19,160 nt of DNA from Clostridiales bacterium (GTDB lineage: Bacteria > Bacillota > Clostridia > Oscillospirales > Acutalibacteraceae): contig JAHZIE010000010.1 in assembly GCA_019419895.1 (NCBI GenBank), positions 26,251 to 45,410 on the forward strand. Direction: 5' to 3'. The notes under the pieces were generated by a model. It did not search any database and was not told the origin of the DNA. It worked only from the letters and a program-made list of their open reading frames with translations. Each line of letters begins with the position of its first letter. Position 1 is the first letter of the stretch. Shown here piece by piece: positions 1 to 7,813 of the stretch. The translations under genes were made by a program, and so were the position numbers.

Positions 1-551
1 CAGATTAATGTCAATCGTTTAATATAAAATACGTCTTTTGAAACAATAATATGTCTTTTTATTTGTGCAATTATCATAAAACTAAATTTAATATATTCTT
101 ATAAAGAAATATATATTTAAAATTTAAATCAATCTATATAAATCGTATGATATATTACATTAACAAAAAGAAATGTTGCGAATTTGATAAAATAATCATA
201 ATTCTGTATATTCTTACTAAAACGCCCGCCATATTCCGCACTTATCATGTTGTTCCACATTTTCCGCCGGATTATTCTTTTTCTGACTGATCTGTTTTTT
301 CTGCGTCTCTATTTTTCTTCTGCCTCTTTATTTTTCAATCCACGTTTTTCGAAGTTCCATCCATATTTTTACTGTGTATTTTTTATTATTCTTTCAGCAA
401 TGCCAATAAAACCAGGGCTGCTCTGTTATTGCCCTTTTTTACGGCGGAAATCTCTCACGTTTCTTAAAGACGGCAGTTCGGACAGCCGGCACTGTATTTC
501 TTTCCCGTATCTCTTTCACCAGCCCAAGGAATATCGCGTTTTAAAACAGCA
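1..551. other. Gene-free stretch, first ~240 nt extremely A/T-rich
   Basis: I find no supportable gene here. Roughly the first 240 bases are almost entirely A and T, in sharp contrast with the G/C-richer coding DNA that follows. From about 241 to 551 the plus strand is T-rich. The open frame on the plus strand at 247-642 encodes a Phe/Leu/Ser-rich sequence that looks like a translation of poly-pyrimidine DNA, has no ribosome binding site, and runs through the terminator hairpin at 552-587. The stretch could be a long intergenic spacer or the edge of a horizontally acquired segment; the sequence alone does not decide. Confidence 0.6.
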
Positions 552-587
552 AAGGAAAAGCTGTCCTCGAAAGGACAGCTTTTCCTT
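552..587 (-). terminator. 15-bp perfect hairpin, terminator of the dehydrogenase gene
   Basis: The arms 552-566 and 573-587 are perfectly complementary (AAGGAAAAGCTGTCC and its reverse complement) around a 6-nt loop. The hairpin starts 35 nt beyond the stop codon of the minus-strand dehydrogenase. The tract after it on the minus strand (TGCTGTTTT) is only moderately U-rich, so termination is likely but the T-run is not ideal. Confidence 0.7.
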
Positions 588-622
588 GCCTTTTCACATG
601 GCGGCAGCCATTCCAAAATATT

Positions 623-1489
623 TCAAACATGATAGCGATTAATTAATCCTTGGGTTCCCCATTCTCCCTTTCCATTTTTTTCAAGTTCCTCATAGATCTT
701 CAGCACCTGGGGCAGCATTTCCAAAAGCAAGCCATGATGTTCCGCTTCTTCCGCCGCAAGTCTCATATCCTTGACAAAATGTTTAATGAAAAAGCCGGGG
801 GAAAAGTCCCTCTCTAATATTTTCGGTCCCAGATTGGTCATCTGCCAGCTGCCTGCGGCCCCTTGACTTATACTGTCAAGCATGAGCTCCAAATCGAGCC
901 CCGCGGCCTTTCCATATGCAATCGCCTCGCATACACCGGAGATGGCCCCCGCAATGGCAATCTGGTTGGCAAGCTTGGTGTGCTGACCGGAACCGGCTTT
1001 ACCTTCATAAAGAATTTTTTGCCCCAACACTTGAAAAAGGGGAAGGCATCTTTCAAAAGCATCCTTCTCTCCTCCTACCATGATGGAGAGAGCCCCCGTC
1101 TTTGCCCCAACATCACCGCCGGACACCGGGGCGTCCAAAGCCGAAACACCCCTTTCCTTCGCTTTGCAAAAAATCCGTTCCGCTAGTCCCGGAGAGGATG
1201 TCGTCATATCGATAACCACCGTTCCCGGCGCTACATTTTCCAGGATGCCATCCCTCCCCAGGTAGATTTCCTCCACATCCCTAGGATATCCTACCATGGT
1301 AATCACGACAGACCTTCCCTCGACGCAGGCCGGTATACTATCCCGCCACCGAGCTCCCTTTTGAAGTAATTTCTCCGCCTTCGCCATTGTTCTGGTATGG
1401 ACAAAAACAGGAAAACCTCCTTCCAGAAGACGGAGCGCCATAGGCGTTCCCATAACCCCGCAGCCAATAAAAGCAACCGACTCTTTCAT
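623..1489 (-). CDS. NAD(P)-dependent beta-hydroxyacid dehydrogenase (3-hydroxyisobutyrate dehydrogenase / tartronate semialdehyde reductase family)
   Basis: This is a cytoplasmic oxidoreductase that would interconvert a short beta-hydroxyacid and its semialdehyde using NAD(P). The N-terminus carries the Rossmann motif GCGVMG at residues 9-14. The family substrate loop DAPVSGGDVGA begins at residue 119, and the catalytic lysine is in GSGQHTKLANQ (K172, with N175 nearby). An arginine after the second beta strand (R33) is compatible with NADP use but does not prove it. I place the start at 1489: a more upstream ATG at 1510 is in frame, but the ribosome binding site AAAGGAG lies inside those extra seven codons at good spacing to the second ATG. 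The resulting 288 residues match the usual family length. The gene stands alone with a hairpin terminator behind it. The exact substrate (hydroxyisobutyrate, tartronate semialdehyde, succinic semialdehyde) cannot be told from sequence. Confidence 0.88.
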   Translation of the reverse strand: MKESVAFIGCGVMGTPMALRLLEGGFPVFVHTRTMAKAEKLLQKGARWRDSIPACVEGRSVVITMVGYPRDVEEIYLGRDGILENVAPGTVVIDMTTSSPGLAERIFCKAKERGVSALDAPVSGGDVGAKTGALSIMVGGEKDAFERCLPLFQVLGQKILYEGKAGSGQHTKLANQIAIAGAISGVCEAIAYGKAAGLDLELMLDSISQGAAGSWQMTNLGPKILERDFSPGFFIKHFVKDMRLAAEEAEHHGLLLEMLPQVLKIYEELEKNGKGEWGTQGLINRYHV

Positions 1490-1658
1490 TTTTTCTCCTT
1501 TCTTTCCCATTAACTCTATTTTTCGCCGACCGATTCTTTCAAAAATTCATTTTCCTTTTTGCCATTTTTCGGACGGCCTTATCCCCCATTTCCTTTCTCT
1601 TTTTGGTATTTATAGTTTAAACAAATTGATAAGCCGCCAGCGCCCTAGATACAGAAAT

Positions 1659-1679
1659 CCCGCCGGCGTTGCCGGCGGG
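1659..1679 (-). terminator. GC-rich hairpin after the membrane protein gene
   Basis: The arms CCCGCCGGC (1659-1667) and GCCGGCGGG (1671-1679) pair perfectly around a 3-nt loop, 8 nt beyond the stop codon of the minus-strand gene ending at 1688. On the minus strand it is followed by ATTTCTGT, a weak U-tract, so it is a probable rather than certain intrinsic terminator. Confidence 0.6.
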
Positions 1680-1687
1680 CGCCCTTT

Positions 1688-2440
1688 TTACTGTTCTGTT
1701 TGGGAAGAGGAAGAACCGCCGGCCGCTTTTTCTCCACTCACTACGCGTTGAAACAGTTCAACGCCCTGCCGGTACTCTTCCTCATATTTTTCCTCAGCGA
1801 CGCCGGTCTTGCCTCTGAGGCAGAAATACAAATCCCCGGCTAGATCAACATACTGGTTCAGAATCTCATTTCCCTCGCATATTTCCGTATCCTTCCAGTT
1901 GATTCCGATCTCCTCAGTCTCAGGCTTTTCCCCTTCTTTTAACGGGGTAGTGTCCAAATAGCCGATATACTGCTCTACCTCCGCATAGTGGTGCAAATTA
2001 TACTGATCCGCTATGTAGAGAGACATGCCAGACATCTGGGCGTCCCCGGCAAAACGGGTTGTGCTTGCGGCCAAAAGGCTGGGATCAAGGGCGCTTCCAT
2101 CCTCCGCCTGCATAACATACTCCTGCACTTGGATAAGGACCTGCCCATCCCCATTTAAATCTTCCCCATAATACGAAAGCTGCTTTTCCAGCTCATCGAT
2201 AAAATCGGTGGGATATTGGGTGCTTGTCAGCATGCCGACAGTATAATCCGGCTTGGGCGTTGTCCAAGCGGTACCAAAGCTATAGCCCAGCACCACTACT
2301 ATCACTGCGCCAATCAGGATTTTCGCCTTATTGTAATACCAAAAATTACTCCATTTTTCTTTCCTGATCTCTTTCGGCGTCTTGGAAGGTTCTTCTTTTT
2401 GGGGAGGCTCTTCAAAGGGAAGATATTTCTCTTTTACCAT
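1688..2440 (-). CDS. Unrecognised single-pass membrane protein with extracytoplasmic domain
   Basis: I do not recognise a named family. The 250-residue protein has a charged, Pro/Glu/Lys-rich cytoplasmic N-terminus (residues 1-38), one hydrophobic segment at about 40-56 (ILIGAVIVVVLGYSF), and a soluble acidic domain of roughly 180 residues. It ends in a Gly/Ser-rich tail. Lysines before the helix (KAKILI) predict an N-in topology with the large domain outside; there is no lipobox and no signal-peptidase site, so it is probably a membrane-anchored surface protein. The segment ending WYYNKAKILI resembles the start of many uncharacterised clostridial membrane proteins. The start at 2440 has an AAGG sequence about 7-10 nt upstream. 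It lies between the dehydrogenase and the nitrilase fusion with about 200-280 nt gaps on both sides, so it is likely its own transcription unit. Function unknown. Confidence 0.75.
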   Translation of the reverse strand: MVKEKYLPFEEPPQKEEPSKTPKEIRKEKWSNFWYYNKAKILIGAVIVVVLGYSFGTAWTTPKPDYTVGMLTSTQYPTDFIDELEKQLSYYGEDLNGDGQVLIQVQEYVMQAEDGSALDPSLLAASTTRFAGDAQMSGMSLYIADQYNLHHYAEVEQYIGYLDTTPLKEGEKPETEEIGINWKDTEICEGNEILNQYVDLAGDLYFCLRGKTGVAEEKYEEEYRQGVELFQRVVSGEKAAGGSSSSQTEQ

Positions 2441-2688
2441 ACAAAAACCTTGCCTTTCTTTTTTCTTGCCGCTATGCGCTTTTATTCTTTATCCCGCTCC
2501 AACCCCTATTGAAACGAATTCCGCGGTTTCATCGCGGCGGCTATCGTTCGAAAAAACGAGCAGTTCTAATGTCTTACCTTTATCCTTTATACGGCCTTTC
2601 CTGAATTCGGTAACTACCGTTTGGCCGACCGACGCGCTGACATCCCATCATAACCAAGGCCGAAACAGGAAGGAAATCACTTATCGAT

Positions 2689-2716
2689 TTAAACGGCGGT
2701 TTCAAACGAAATAAGT
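2689..2716 (-). terminator. Imperfect hairpin abutting the nitrilase-GDPD stop codon
   Basis: The segments ACTTATCGATTTAAAC (from 2689) and GTTTCAAACGAAATAAGT (to 2716) form a long but bulged stem around GGCG, starting directly at the stop codon of the minus-strand gene. No good U-tract follows (GATTTCC), so it may be only an RNA-stabilising 3' hairpin or a weak terminator. Confidence 0.35.
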
Positions 2717-2717
2717 T

Positions 2718-4319
2718 TTACCGTTCCACACACTGAGAAACCAAATTATAATCATTTGTAAGTATGGTATCAATCCCCATATTCAAAAAGTCTTCGGTTT
2801 CGTTCGGATTATCTGACCAAAAAACATTGCATTTAATCCCGTGTTCATGCGCTTTATCGATCATTTCCTGGTTGAAATACGGCTTGAACAGCTGTACCTT
2901 TTCGCATCCAAACTCAATGGCGCGATCAACAATTTCCAACGGCCTGTCAGTTAAATGTCCCACGCAGACTGGAATTTCCGGCGCGTACTTTTTGAACTGC
3001 CGTATTTGACTATCGGTTTCAAGCATAAAATAGGCATGCTGTTCAGCCCCGTATCTTTTAAGCAGCCCAACTATTTTCTTCATAGCCTCTTCCGGGTAAG
3101 GCGTATCATCGTAAGTAAGAGGTTTTATATGAATATTCATAATAACCTGACCTGAAAACCTGCGCAGGATGTCTTCAAATCTTACAATACGCAAACCTTT
3201 AAATTTTTCGCCGAATTTAACGCCGAAATCTAATTTCGCGAGTTCTTCAAAAGTGTGAGCGGTTACAAATCCTGTGCCATCGCTCACCCTATCAAGCTTT
3301 CTATCGTGGATTGACACAATTTCCCCATCCGCAGCAGGCCACAAATCAAATTCAATTTCTTCCGCGCCTAGGGCGATTGCCGCGCCAAATGCGGGCATAC
3401 TATTTTCAGGAGCAACCACGCTAAACCCTCTATGGGCGCAAACCCTCGGATAGCCAAGCTGTTTTTCATTTTTTATCACAGCGCTCCCTGCGGGCCTGTA
3501 TTGCCACGGTTTTCTCCCATACTCTATATATTTGTAATGCGCCGCGTTGGGATTACCAAAACCCGCGGGTTTATAATATTTCTCCTTCGGGTCAAATTCA
3601 ACCGTCTCCATGCCAAATTTGCCCTTCATATTTGCAAGAACCCTACCACAGGGCGATACTGCCATACTTGCGCCGCAAATGTCGGAATCCTCGCGAAAGC
3701 TCACCGATGAACGAAGCACATACGCGTTAGTGTTATACGCAAGAAACCTGCACATGGTTTCGATGGCGTCGTGGCTGTCACTGCGTTGCAGAGAGCAGCC
3801 GATGATTATATCTATATCCCGCCTTGCTATATTGGCAAACGCCTCATAAAAATAAAAATCATAGCAGGTTAAAAAACCATAGCGAAGTCCATCGATTTCA
3901 AGAACGTACGGTTCTGAAAACTCAAAAGTATAATCCGAATCCAGTTCCAGTACTTCCTGTTCAAGGGGCGGCAAATGTTTTTTAAAATACTTGCCCGCAA
4001 GCTCACCCTTTTTATTGAAGGCATATGTTGTATTTCTGTAATTACCGCCAATATCATATAAAGCATTGACAAAAACCAGCGCCTCGCATCTTTTAGCGGT
4101 TTCTATACATTTATTAAGCAGTCTGCTGATGTATTTCCTGTGATAAAAGAAGGTATCTTCCTTGGTTGCGGTCGCACAGGGAACATCACTGTACTCCGGC
4201 AATACAATGATATCTATTGAATTGTCACACTTGTCCAGCATTTGCATTTTAAAATCAAAATACTCATCTGAATAAGACGTATCCATTGAATACGGGGGTT
4301 GAATCACGCATGCCTTCAC
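2718..4319 (-). CDS. Fusion enzyme: nitrilase-superfamily amidohydrolase + glycerophosphodiester phosphodiesterase (GDPD)
   Basis: This is a 533-residue cytoplasmic protein with two complete-looking hydrolase domains and no signal peptide. Residues 1 to about 250 are a carbon-nitrogen hydrolase with the catalytic triad visible: E42 in LPEY, K113 in KYFKKHL, C152 in GFLTCYDFYF. Residues about 290-533 are a GDPD TIM barrel: HRG at 296-298, PEN at 304-306, E323 and D325 in EFDLW, and the second catalytic histidine in IHD (H338). The usual Glu of the later 'E-x-K' metal-ligand motif is replaced by His (NIHIK, H397). I start at the GTG at 4319: the in-frame TTG at 4328 touches its putative Shine-Dalgarno, whereas AAGGAG at 4329-4334 is 9 nt from the GTG and gives the typical MKACVIQ nitrilase N-terminus. 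The gene lies 37 nt behind lysS and may be co-transcribed with it. By eye it is more A/T-rich than lysS, hinting at acquisition. Substrates are unknown; an amide-containing phosphodiester is only a guess. Confidence 0.85.
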   Translation of the reverse strand: MKACVIQPPYSMDTSYSDEYFDFKMQMLDKCDNSIDIIVLPEYSDVPCATATKEDTFFYHRKYISRLLNKCIETAKRCEALVFVNALYDIGGNYRNTTYAFNKKGELAGKYFKKHLPPLEQEVLELDSDYTFEFSEPYVLEIDGLRYGFLTCYDFYFYEAFANIARRDIDIIIGCSLQRSDSHDAIETMCRFLAYNTNAYVLRSSVSFREDSDICGASMAVSPCGRVLANMKGKFGMETVEFDPKEKYYKPAGFGNPNAAHYKYIEYGRKPWQYRPAGSAVIKNEKQLGYPRVCAHRGFSVVAPENSMPAFGAAIALGAEEIEFDLWPAADGEIVSIHDRKLDRVSDGTGFVTAHTFEELAKLDFGVKFGEKFKGLRIVRFEDILRRFSGQVIMNIHIKPLTYDDTPYPEEAMKKIVGLLKRYGAEQHAYFMLETDSQIRQFKKYAPEIPVCVGHLTDRPLEIVDRAIEFGCEKVQLFKPYFNQEMIDKAHEHGIKCNVFWSDNPNETEDFLNMGIDTILTNDYNLVSQCVER

Positions 4320-4328
4320 AGGTACCAA

Positions 4329-4334
4329 CTCCTT
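4329..4334 (-). promoter_or_regulatory. Ribosome binding site fixing a GTG start for the nitrilase-GDPD gene
   Basis: AAGGAG on the minus strand ends directly before an in-frame TTG (4328-4326), which is too close to be used, and sits 9 nt before the GTG at 4319-4317, which is the likely true start. Confidence 0.75.
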
Positions 4335-4356
4335 GACAACATATTTTAGCGGTTCA

Positions 4357-5862
4357 TTAATCCCGCGGTTTCATGGTGGGGAACAGGAGGACATCCCGGA
4401 TGGAAGGCTGATCTGTCAGAAGCATGACAAGGCGGTCGATCCCCATTCCCATTCCGCCGGTGGGAGGCATTCCATATTCCAACGCGGTGAGGAAATCCTC
4501 ATCCACGTCGCACGCCTCGTCGTCCCCCGCCGCTTTCAGGGCCGCCTGGGCCTCAAAGCGCTGCCGCTGGTCAATGGGATCATTCAACTCCGAAAAGGCG
4601 TTGGCATGTTCACGGCCAACAATAAACAGCTCGAACCGCTCTGTATAGTCAGGATTCCCCGCCACCCGCTTGGCCAGCGGGGAAATTTCCACGGGATGGT
4701 TGGTGATGAAGGTGGGCTGAATGAGCTTTTCCTCACAGTATTCTTCAAAGAAGAGGTTCAGGATATCTCCCTTTTTATGCCTCTCCTCATATTCAATGTG
4801 ATGTTCCTTCGCCAGAACCCTTGCTTCTTCCAGCGTGGAGATCCCGTTGAAATCGACGCCCGCGTATTCCTTGACGGCGTCAACCATGGACAGCCTGCGG
4901 AAGGGCTTTTCCAAATCAATCTCTACCCCGCCATAGGTGATGATACCGGTGCCCAGCACCTTTTTCGCCACGGTGCGGACCAGATTTTCCGTTAACTCCA
5001 TCATGCCGTTAAAATCCGTATACGCCTGATAAAGCTCCAAAAGGGTAAACTCCGGATTATGCCGGGTGTCCATCCCCTCGTTGCGGAAAACACGGCCAAT
5101 TTCATACACCCGCTCAAAGCCGCCTACAATCAGCCGCTTCAGGTGGAGCTCCAAGGCGATCCGGAGGTACATATCAATGTCCAGGGTGTTGTGATGGGTG
5201 ATAAACGGCCTGGCGGCCGCTCCCCCGGCAATGCTGTGGAGAACGGGCGTCTCCACCTCCAGGAAACGTCCCTCGTTAAGGAAATTCCTGATTTCGGTGA
5301 TAATCTGGGAACGCTTGACAAAGGTATCCCGCACCTCGGGATTCATGATCAAATCCACATATCTCTGACGGTAACGGAGGTCGGTATCCTTAATGCCGTG
5401 AAATTTTTCCGGGAGAGGCAGAAGGGACTTGCTGAGGAGCACCGCCTTTTTCGCATGGACGGAAATCTCCCCTCTGCGGGTTCTGAAAACAAAACCGTGG
5501 ATTTCGATAATATCGCCAATATCCCATTTGGAAAGCTCGGAATAGGTTTCCTCGCCCACATCGTCAATTTTCATATACACCTGGATCCTTCCGGACTGAT
5601 CCCGGAGATCCATAAAGCTGGCCTTTCCCATATTGCGCCAGCTCATCATACGGCCGGCGATGACAACATCCTTCCCTTCCAGCTCGTCAAAGCGGGCCAC
5701 AATATCAGCGGCGTCGGTATCCTTGCGGCTGGTAGTAATGGCAAAGGGGTTTTTGCCCTTCTCCTGGAGGGCGGCAAGCTTTTCCCTCCTGATCTTCAAA
5801 ATCTCACTGAGCTCCTGCTCGCTCTCAACAGAAATATTTTCCTGATTCTTTACGTCGCTCAT
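4357..5862 (-). CDS. lysS: Lysyl-tRNA synthetase, class II
   Basis: The enzyme charges tRNA-Lys with lysine at the cost of ATP, in the cytoplasm as a homodimer. The 501-residue length is normal for bacterial LysRS. An N-terminal helix (residues about 15-40) precedes the OB-fold anticodon-binding domain (about 65-170, with VVIAGRMMSWRNMGKASF). The class II core follows: motif 2 reads FRNEGMDTRHNPEFTLLE, and motif 3 reads GMGMGIDRLVMLLT, ending in the family signature RDVLLFP close to the C-terminus. The start at 5862 has AAGGA about 9 nt upstream. It follows greA with a 124-nt gap that contains an intrinsic terminator, so lysS may depend on read-through from greA or on an undetected promoter. 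I see no T-box leader in that gap. Confidence 0.97.
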   Translation of the reverse strand: MSDVKNQENISVESEQELSEILKIRREKLAALQEKGKNPFAITTSRKDTDAADIVARFDELEGKDVVIAGRMMSWRNMGKASFMDLRDQSGRIQVYMKIDDVGEETYSELSKWDIGDIIEIHGFVFRTRRGEISVHAKKAVLLSKSLLPLPEKFHGIKDTDLRYRQRYVDLIMNPEVRDTFVKRSQIITEIRNFLNEGRFLEVETPVLHSIAGGAAARPFITHHNTLDIDMYLRIALELHLKRLIVGGFERVYEIGRVFRNEGMDTRHNPEFTLLELYQAYTDFNGMMELTENLVRTVAKKVLGTGIITYGGVEIDLEKPFRRLSMVDAVKEYAGVDFNGISTLEEARVLAKEHHIEYEERHKKGDILNLFFEEYCEEKLIQPTFITNHPVEISPLAKRVAGNPDYTERFELFIVGREHANAFSELNDPIDQRQRFEAQAALKAAGDDEACDVDEDFLTALEYGMPPTGGMGMGIDRLVMLLTDQPSIRDVLLFPTMKPRD

Positions 5863-5929
5863 CGCCCTGTTCCTTTCCTATATCATTGATGACAGCCGCC
5901 GCGGACAGCGCCTGTCCCATCCGTCTCAC

Positions 5930-5968
5930 AAAAAAGCGGGCAGGGTGATTGCCGTCACTCCCACCCGC
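5930..5968 (-). terminator. Intrinsic terminator between greA and lysS
   Basis: On the minus strand GCGGG...CCCGC (arms at 5964-5968 and 5936-5940) encloses a second paired segment (GAGTGA with TCACCC), and six T residues (5930-5935) follow. It starts about 19 nt beyond the greA stop codon. Its position inside the greA-lysS gap suggests partial termination rather than a hard operon end. Confidence 0.75.
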
Positions 5969-5986
5969 AAAAGCAACCCGCCGCTT

Positions 5987-6460
5987 TTACTTTGAAATCT
6001 CCAGCACCTCATAGGTGACCAGGCCGCCGGGGGTTTCCACCTCCACGACGTCGCCCGCCTTGTGGCCCAAAAGCCCCTTGCCCACCGGGGACTCGTCGGA
6101 AATCAAGTCCATCAGGGGATTTGCCTCATTGGAGCCCACTATTTGATAGGACACTTTTTCATTGAGCTCCTTGTCCAGCACCACAATTTTAGAACCCACA
6201 TGGATAATATCGGTGGACAAATCGTTTTCATCAATAATTTTTACATTTTTCAGCATGGCCTCAAGTTCTGCGATCCTTGCCTCTGTAATGGCCTGCTCAT
6301 TTTTCGCTTCATCATACTCGCTGTTTTCGGACAGGTCGCCAAAGGAAAGGGCAACCTTAATTTTTTCTGAAATCTCTTTGCGGGTAACGCTTTTCAGATG
6401 TTCCAATTCCTGCTCATATTTTTTCAGACCGGATTCTGTCATCAGAACCTTTTTTTCCAT
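5987..6460 (-). CDS. greA: Transcription elongation factor GreA
   Basis: GreA inserts into the RNA polymerase secondary channel and stimulates cleavage of backtracked transcripts. The 157-residue length is typical. The N-terminal coiled coil (about residues 10-75) carries the acidic tip motif FGDLSENSEYDEAKNEQ (D42, E45), and the C-terminal FKBP-like domain contains SPVGKGLLGHKAGDVVEVETPGG. The start at 6460 has AAAGG about 12 nt upstream, slightly long spacing. A perfect-consensus promoter lies about 110 nt upstream and an intrinsic terminator immediately downstream, so greA has its own strong transcription unit even though it directly follows the aro operon in the same orientation. Confidence 0.97.
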   Translation of the reverse strand: MEKKVLMTESGLKKYEQELEHLKSVTRKEISEKIKVALSFGDLSENSEYDEAKNEQAITEARIAELEAMLKNVKIIDENDLSTDIIHVGSKIVVLDKELNEKVSYQIVGSNEANPLMDLISDESPVGKGLLGHKAGDVVEVETPGGLVTYEVLEISK

Positions 6461-6571
6461 ACTGTTATCATACCTTTCTTCACGGCGTCCACCGCGTCAG
6501 AATTCTTTACCATTTTATGCTTAACCCATTGAAATATACTATGATACCTCTGTTTTCAGACATATAATAGT

Positions 6572-6600
6572 ATTATATGCAACATCCACAGGGATGTCAA
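6572..6600 (-). promoter_or_regulatory. Perfect-consensus sigma-A promoter of greA
   Basis: On the minus strand TTGACA (6600-6595), a 17-nt spacer and TATAAT (6577-6572) match the vegetative consensus at all 12 positions. The predicted transcription start is near 6565, giving a 5' UTR of about 105 nt before greA. The promoter begins only 38 nt beyond the pheA stop codon. Confidence 0.9.
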
Positions 6601-6637
6601 GCAACCATCAGACAAAACTCCTTTCTGCCCCTTTCTT

Positions 6638-7813
6638 TCAGCGTCCGGCGGTAATCTCCGGATAGTTTCCCAAAAAACGGAAGGAAGGCAGTTCTTCCGA
6701 AAGGGAGCAAAGGAGGGAACAGGTTTTTGGCTCTCGTACGCTCCCCGCAAAATCAAGATAGAAAATGTACTCAAATTTTTTCCCAGTCATGGGACGGGAT
6801 TCAATCTTTGTCAGATTCAATCCATGGCTGGCAAACTGAGACAGCACCATATAGAGAGAACCCGTCTTATGGGGAAGGGTGAAGCAAAGGCTGATTTTAT
6901 CCGCGCCGCCGTCAATTACCATTCTCTTTGACACAATAACAAAGCGGGTGCTGTTTTCCCTGTCGTTCTGAATGTCCTTTTTCAGCATATGCAGCCCCGT
7001 CCTCTCACAGGCCTCGGGAGAGCAAATCGCTCCAATCCCCTCATCTCCCTGCCTGGCTACAAATTCCGCGGCCGCGGCCGTATTGGAATACGCCTCAGCC
7101 TCCAGCTGGTATTTTTCAATAAATTCAGAGCATTGGGCAAGGGCCTGGGGATGGGAATACACCTTCCTGACAGACTCTATCCTTTCCCCCGCGCCGGCAA
7201 GGCAATGGCTCACCGGGAGATCCACCGCGCCGACAATAGAAAAATGGTATTGAATCAGCAGGTCATAGACCTCGCTGACCGAACCGGCCGACGAATTTTC
7301 CACCGGCAGCACGCCGTAATCGATTTCTCCCCTTTCCACCGCTTGGAACACATCCTCCCAAGCCGGATAAAAACTCACCTGGCCCAAAGGGAAAAACGCC
7401 CTGGCAGCCTCATGGGAATATGCCCCCTTGACTCCCTGGCAGCCAATTCTCCAATTTCCGCTCTCCGGCTGTACTTTCCTGTGTTCCGCCTCTTCGATTT
7501 CCTCCCTCAAGGACTTGCCGGCGCCGAGAAGGTCATGCTGAAAGGAACGGCTCACCTGCATCAGAGTGGAAAAGAGCACCTTGGCGTAGCCGCCGAGTTT
7601 TCCCGCCTTTTCTTCCACCCGCGCGAGGATTTCCTCTTCCCTCTTGGGATTGAGAACGGGAAGCCCCGCCCTTTTTTTTACCTCCGCCACCTGTTTGGCG
7701 CAATCCATCCGCTTTTCAAACAGGGAAAGGATCTCTCTGTCAATCCGGTCTATTTCCAGCCGGACATCTTCCAGGTTTACCTCTTTATTTTTTTCTTCCT
7801 TCACACTCTTCAC
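6638..7813 (-). CDS. pheA: Bifunctional chorismate mutase / prephenate dehydratase (P-protein)
   Basis: It converts chorismate to prephenate and then to phenylpyruvate, the phenylalanine branch. The 391 residues hold a chorismate mutase (AroQ class) helix domain at about 13-95 (R18, R35 and K46 in LEIDRIDREILSLFEKR and VAEVKKR). The prephenate dehydratase domain starts near GVKGAYSHEAA and includes the catalytic TRF motif in ENSTRFVIVSKR. A C-terminal ACT domain carries the phenylalanine-binding ESRP motif. The usual GALV half of that site reads GSLY here, so feedback may be altered. I start at GTG 7813: GGAGG at 7823-7827 is 9 nt away, and this GTG overlaps the aroC stop in a GTGA coupling. 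A second GTG at 7804 is possible. The open frame runs further upstream into aroC, but that part is low-complexity shadow. Last gene of the aro operon, with no clear terminator behind it. Confidence 0.93.
   Translation of the reverse strand: MKSVKEEKNKEVNLEDVRLEIDRIDREILSLFEKRMDCAKQVAEVKKRAGLPVLNPKREEEILARVEEKAGKLGGYAKVLFSTLMQVSRSFQHDLLGAGKSLREEIEEAEHRKVQPESGNWRIGCQGVKGAYSHEAARAFFPLGQVSFYPAWEDVFQAVERGEIDYGVLPVENSSAGSVSEVYDLLIQYHFSIVGAVDLPVSHCLAGAGERIESVRKVYSHPQALAQCSEFIEKYQLEAEAYSNTAAAAEFVARQGDEGIGAICSPEACERTGLHMLKKDIQNDRENSTRFVIVSKRMVIDGGADKISLCFTLPHKTGSLYMVLSQFASHGLNLTKIESRPMTGKKFEYIFYLDFAGSVREPKTCSLLCSLSEELPSFRFLGNYPEITAGR

Noticed and set aside
247..642. 131-codon plus-strand open frame, Phe/Leu-rich
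   Set aside because: Translation of T-rich spacer DNA; no ribosome binding site, no family resemblance, and it runs across the terminator hairpin and the end of the dehydrogenase gene.
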